A stretch of DNA of 64,000 bases from positions 62,001-126,000 of the forward strand of contig CALHGK010000014.1 in the NCBI GenBank assembly GCA_938030095.1, given 5' to 3'. This DNA comes from an uncultured Candidatus Saccharibacteria bacterium (GTDB lineage: Bacteria > Patescibacteriota > Saccharimonadia > Saccharimonadales > Saccharimonadaceae). A program made the translations under genes and the position numbers. The notes below the pieces were generated by a model that did no database searches, was not told the origin of the DNA, and worked only from the letters and a program-made list of their open reading frames with translations. This document shows positions 62,147 through 64,000 of this stretch, piece by piece. The number at the start of each line of letters is the position of its first letter. Position 1 is the first letter of the stretch.

Positions 62147-63037
62147 TTATATTTTTGCGGCGGCTCGCAGCTTGGCGCTGCGGGCACGCGGATTGTAAGC
62201 ATCGTCATGGCTGCCCGCGATAGGTTTCTTGGTGAGGATGCGCAGCTCGGCCTCGTAGCCTGCCTGGCGCTGCTCTGCGAAGAAGCGCTTGACCAGCCGA
62301 TCCTCAAGGCTATGGAAGCTGATCACTCCCACACGTCCACCAGTGCGCAGCAAGGCTGGCACCAGCTGGAGCGTCTGCTCTACCTGCGTCAATTCGTCAT
62401 TGACGGCGATGCGGACTGCCTGAAAGGTACGCGTGGCTGGATGGGTCTTGCCCCGCTTGCCACGGGTAGCGTGCTCGATGACGCGCGCGAGTTCTCCAGT
62501 ACTCGACAGTGGCCGGGCCACGCAAATAGCTGCAGCATAGCGCCGTGCTATCGCTGGCGATTCTTCGCCGTAGCGGGTGATCAGTCGGGCAAGCTCTGCC
62601 TCTGCCATGTGGTTGACAATCTGCTCGGCAGTCATTGCCTGGCGTTGATCCATCCGCATATCAAGCGGGCCAGTGTGTGTAAAGGAAAACCCTCGATCAG
62701 CTCGATCGAGCTGCGGTGACGACACCCCCAAATCCAGCAGCAGCAAATCAAACTGCTCACCCTCGCGAACCAACTGCTGTGCTGCCTGCAAAAAATCACA
62801 ATGCATCAGCCGTGCGCCCTGCCCTGCCAAGCTACCAAGCTGCGACAAAGCATACTGGTCGCGATCGACCAAACACGCCGTGGTATACGTCTGGGTCTGC
62901 TCGAGAATCGCTGTGGCATGGCCGCCATACCCCGCCGTCAGGTCGAGATAGCGCTCACCTGGGCGTGGCTGGAGCTGGGCCAACACTGCCTCCAGCAATA
63001 CCGGAACATGAAGTGGTGGATGTGCTTTGATACTCAT
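62147..63037 (-). CDS. rsmH: 16S rRNA (cytosine1402-N4)-methyltransferase RsmH
   Basis: 296 aa. HVPVLLEAVLAQL, the SAM motif LDLTAGYGGHATAIL, LLLDLGVSSPQLDRADRGFSF and the C-terminal VISFHSLEDRLVKRFF are family hallmarks. Methylates C1402 in the 30S P site. It is the second gene of the dcw cluster, as in most bacteria. TACCAT ends 9 nt before the ATG, a possible leaderless start. Confidence 0.97.
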   Translation of the reverse strand: MSIKAHPPLHVPVLLEAVLAQLQPRPGERYLDLTAGYGGHATAILEQTQTYTTACLVDRDQYALSQLGSLAGQGARLMHCDFLQAAQQLVREGEQFDLLLLDLGVSSPQLDRADRGFSFTHTGPLDMRMDQRQAMTAEQIVNHMAEAELARLITRYGEESPAIARRYAAAICVARPLSSTGELARVIEHATRGKRGKTHPATRTFQAVRIAVNDELTQVEQTLQLVPALLRTGGRVGVISFHSLEDRLVKRFFAEQRQAGYEAELRILTKKPIAGSHDDAYNPRARSAKLRAAAKI

Positions 63038-63641
63038 ACGTTTCTTATGGTAGCATAGTGAGCCATAATATTCTTGCCTGGTGGCATACTATTATTATGC
63101 TCATGTCTACAATGCAACAGCATACGGCTTCTCGCTTTGGTGGATCGACCTGCTGCTGAGGGAGTGTGAGAATCTGTTGTTGTCCCAACAGATTCTCAGC
63201 CCAACGCAAGAGGTCGATACTCGGGGAGTGTCGACCCTTACAGAGTTCCCGAATGCAGTAGGCGATACATCAAAGCAATGGACACTATTGTTTCTACAAA
63301 GATACGCCCCGCTCAGGCTACTGCGAGATAGTCCGATGCGGGTTCGAGATCACCCACCTGGTAGCGAAACCTGTTTGTTTTCGCATAAAATGTGTTTGTT
63401 TTTGTTGACGATCTTTGCTTGTACCGGGCCGAGAGAGCCCGTCAAAGATCGTTTGAGAGACTTATGTGTATAATTGCCGCAGCAATTATGTGAGGTGGAG
63501 TTTTTGGGAGGTGTTTGTGAGGAAGGTGCGCCCGACAGGGTTTTGCGTGGGTCGGGTGCCCACATGGCTCACTACCAGATGGTCGATCTCGAGGATATCA
63601 GTTACACGTGCTTGTTAAAGAGCGTCACAAAAACAGCCTTG
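63038..63641. other. intergenic region between mraZ and rsmH
   Basis: About 600 nt where mraZ and rsmH usually abut. Contains copy 3 of the dispersed element, a hairpin ACGATCTTTG/CAAAGATCGT enclosing CGGGC/GCCCG (about 63409-63451) and ATAATTGC/GCAATTAT (about 63473-63490). No gene seen. Confidence 0.5.
63160..63243 (+). repeat. dispersed two-hairpin element, copy 3
   Basis: GGAGTGTGA, hairpin GAGAATCTGTTG/CAACAGATTCTC, linker AGCCCAACGCAAGAGG, hairpin GGTCGATACT/AGTGTCGACC, CCCTTACAG. Stem 1 is fully different from copy 2 yet perfectly paired. Confidence 0.75.
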
Positions 63642-64000
63642 CTACTCGGCCTGCTCTGGTGCCATCAAGCGCCAATACTGGCCAGCGCGCACCGCCACAA
63701 CCTCGCGCGATATCCCAGCATAATCCAGCAGATGCTGCTCTACTGTTACCCTGCCCTGCTTTTGGTCTAGGGTGGCAGCCGTCTTGCCGCGCCGGAACTT
63801 GACGTTGAGGTCGGCGACATGTTCATCCAGGATGCTGCCTGTCAGCGCTGGCTCTACCTGGCTATCCCACACATCCTGCGCATACAGGTGGAGGTAGCTG
63901 CCAAAGCCACGCGTCAGGACTACACCGCTGGCGAACTCCGCCCGAAGCTCCGTCGGTATGGTGAGCCGACGCTTGTCATCCAGCTTGCGTTCGAAGTAAT
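63642..64000 (-). CDS. mraZ: MraZ, N terminus cut by window edge
   Basis: About 119 residues visible. Two MraZ repeats: YFERKLDDKRRLTIPTELR at the start and TLDQKQGRVTVEQHLLDYAG near the C terminus, each the AbrB-like DxxGR/KR-type core, with VVAVRAGQYWRLMAPE at the end. DNA-binding regulator that usually represses its own dcw operon through TGGGN repeats, which would lie outside the window. Only a few N-terminal residues are missing. Confidence 0.92.
   Translation of the reverse strand, partial: YFERKLDDKRRLTIPTELRAEFASGVVLTRGFGSYLHLYAQDVWDSQVEPALTGSILDEHVADLNVKFRRGKTAATLDQKQGRVTVEQHLLDYAGISREVVAVRAGQYWRLMAPEQAE

Noticed and set aside
63318..63360. tRNA-like GCGGGTTCGAGATC sequence
   Set aside because: T-arm-like string without matching acceptor, D or anticodon arms.
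1..64000. UGA recoding (genetic code 25)
   Set aside because: TGA ends several clear genes, for example those ending at 17167 and 47997, and no gene contains in-frame TGA.
1..64000. CRISPR array, insertion sequence or prophage
   Set aside because: No regularly spaced direct repeats, transposase, integrase or phage structural gene was seen.

Overview
The window reads as a chromosomal segment of a Patescibacteria (CPR) bacterium, most likely a Saccharibacterium (TM7). This placement is inferred from gene content, not from a marker tree. It has compact genes, a sortase with an LPXTG protein, membrane proteins with Pro/Ala/Gln-rich tails, dprA, a sigma-region-4/HARE protein and a compact division and cell wall (dcw) cluster. 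TGA acts as a stop (for example at 17165-17167 and 47995-47997), so this is not the UGA-glycine code of Gracilibacteria/Absconditabacteria. There are two tRNA genes, both with encoded CCA, and no rRNA, CRISPR array or insertion sequence.

Layout. 1-6.2 kb: ABC-F ATPase (cut by the edge), a hypothetical gene, smpB, two GT4 glycosyltransferases and an alpha/beta hydrolase. 6.4-9.9 kb: exonuclease III, a probable structured RNA, a leaderless upstream ORF with its gene, and a gene-poor stretch. 9.9-17.2 kb: cell-surface block (LPXTG/PKD protein, tRNA-Leu, sortase, PEGA protein, DUF4367-type protein). 17.4-32 kb: gltX, a membrane protein, DUF3048 protein, two histidine kinases, two response regulators, a metallopeptidase-like gene, tRNA-Glu and membrane proteins. 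32.4-37.7 kb: pseudouridine synthase, der, a small secreted protein, a COG0523 GTPase and pth. 37.7-42.8 kb: a three-gene operon (ATP-grasp-like, ornithine cyclodeaminase/SbnB-like, CooC/NifH-like ATPase) divergent from a Fur-family regulator, then a DUF475/TerC-like protein. 42.8-45.5 kb: a divergent pair of trypsin-fold membrane proteins, one with all three catalytic residues lost. 46.4-52.9 kb: dprA, a CDP-alcohol phosphatidyltransferase, topA, the sigma-4/HARE protein and a frameshifted gene. 54.8-64 kb: dcw cluster on the minus strand (mraZ, rsmH, ftsL, ftsI, mraY, ftsW, murG, ftsQ) without Mur ligases.

Two patterns run through the window. First, many genes have a TATAAT/TATACT hexamer ending 6-9 nt before the ATG, which predicts leaderless mRNAs; two short leaderless ORFs sit directly in front of larger genes. 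Second, simple sequence repeats lie at positions where a length change would switch expression: a C9 tract and an (AG)8 tract just inside reading frames, both now out of frame; a (GTAT)5 tract at a start codon; and TA or AG repeats in promoter spacers, one with 17-nt spacing (predicted on) and one with 12-nt spacing (predicted off). Together these suggest a phase-variation repertoire, which I consider the most interesting content here. A dispersed intergenic element with two hairpins whose stems covary (four copies) is a further unexplained feature.
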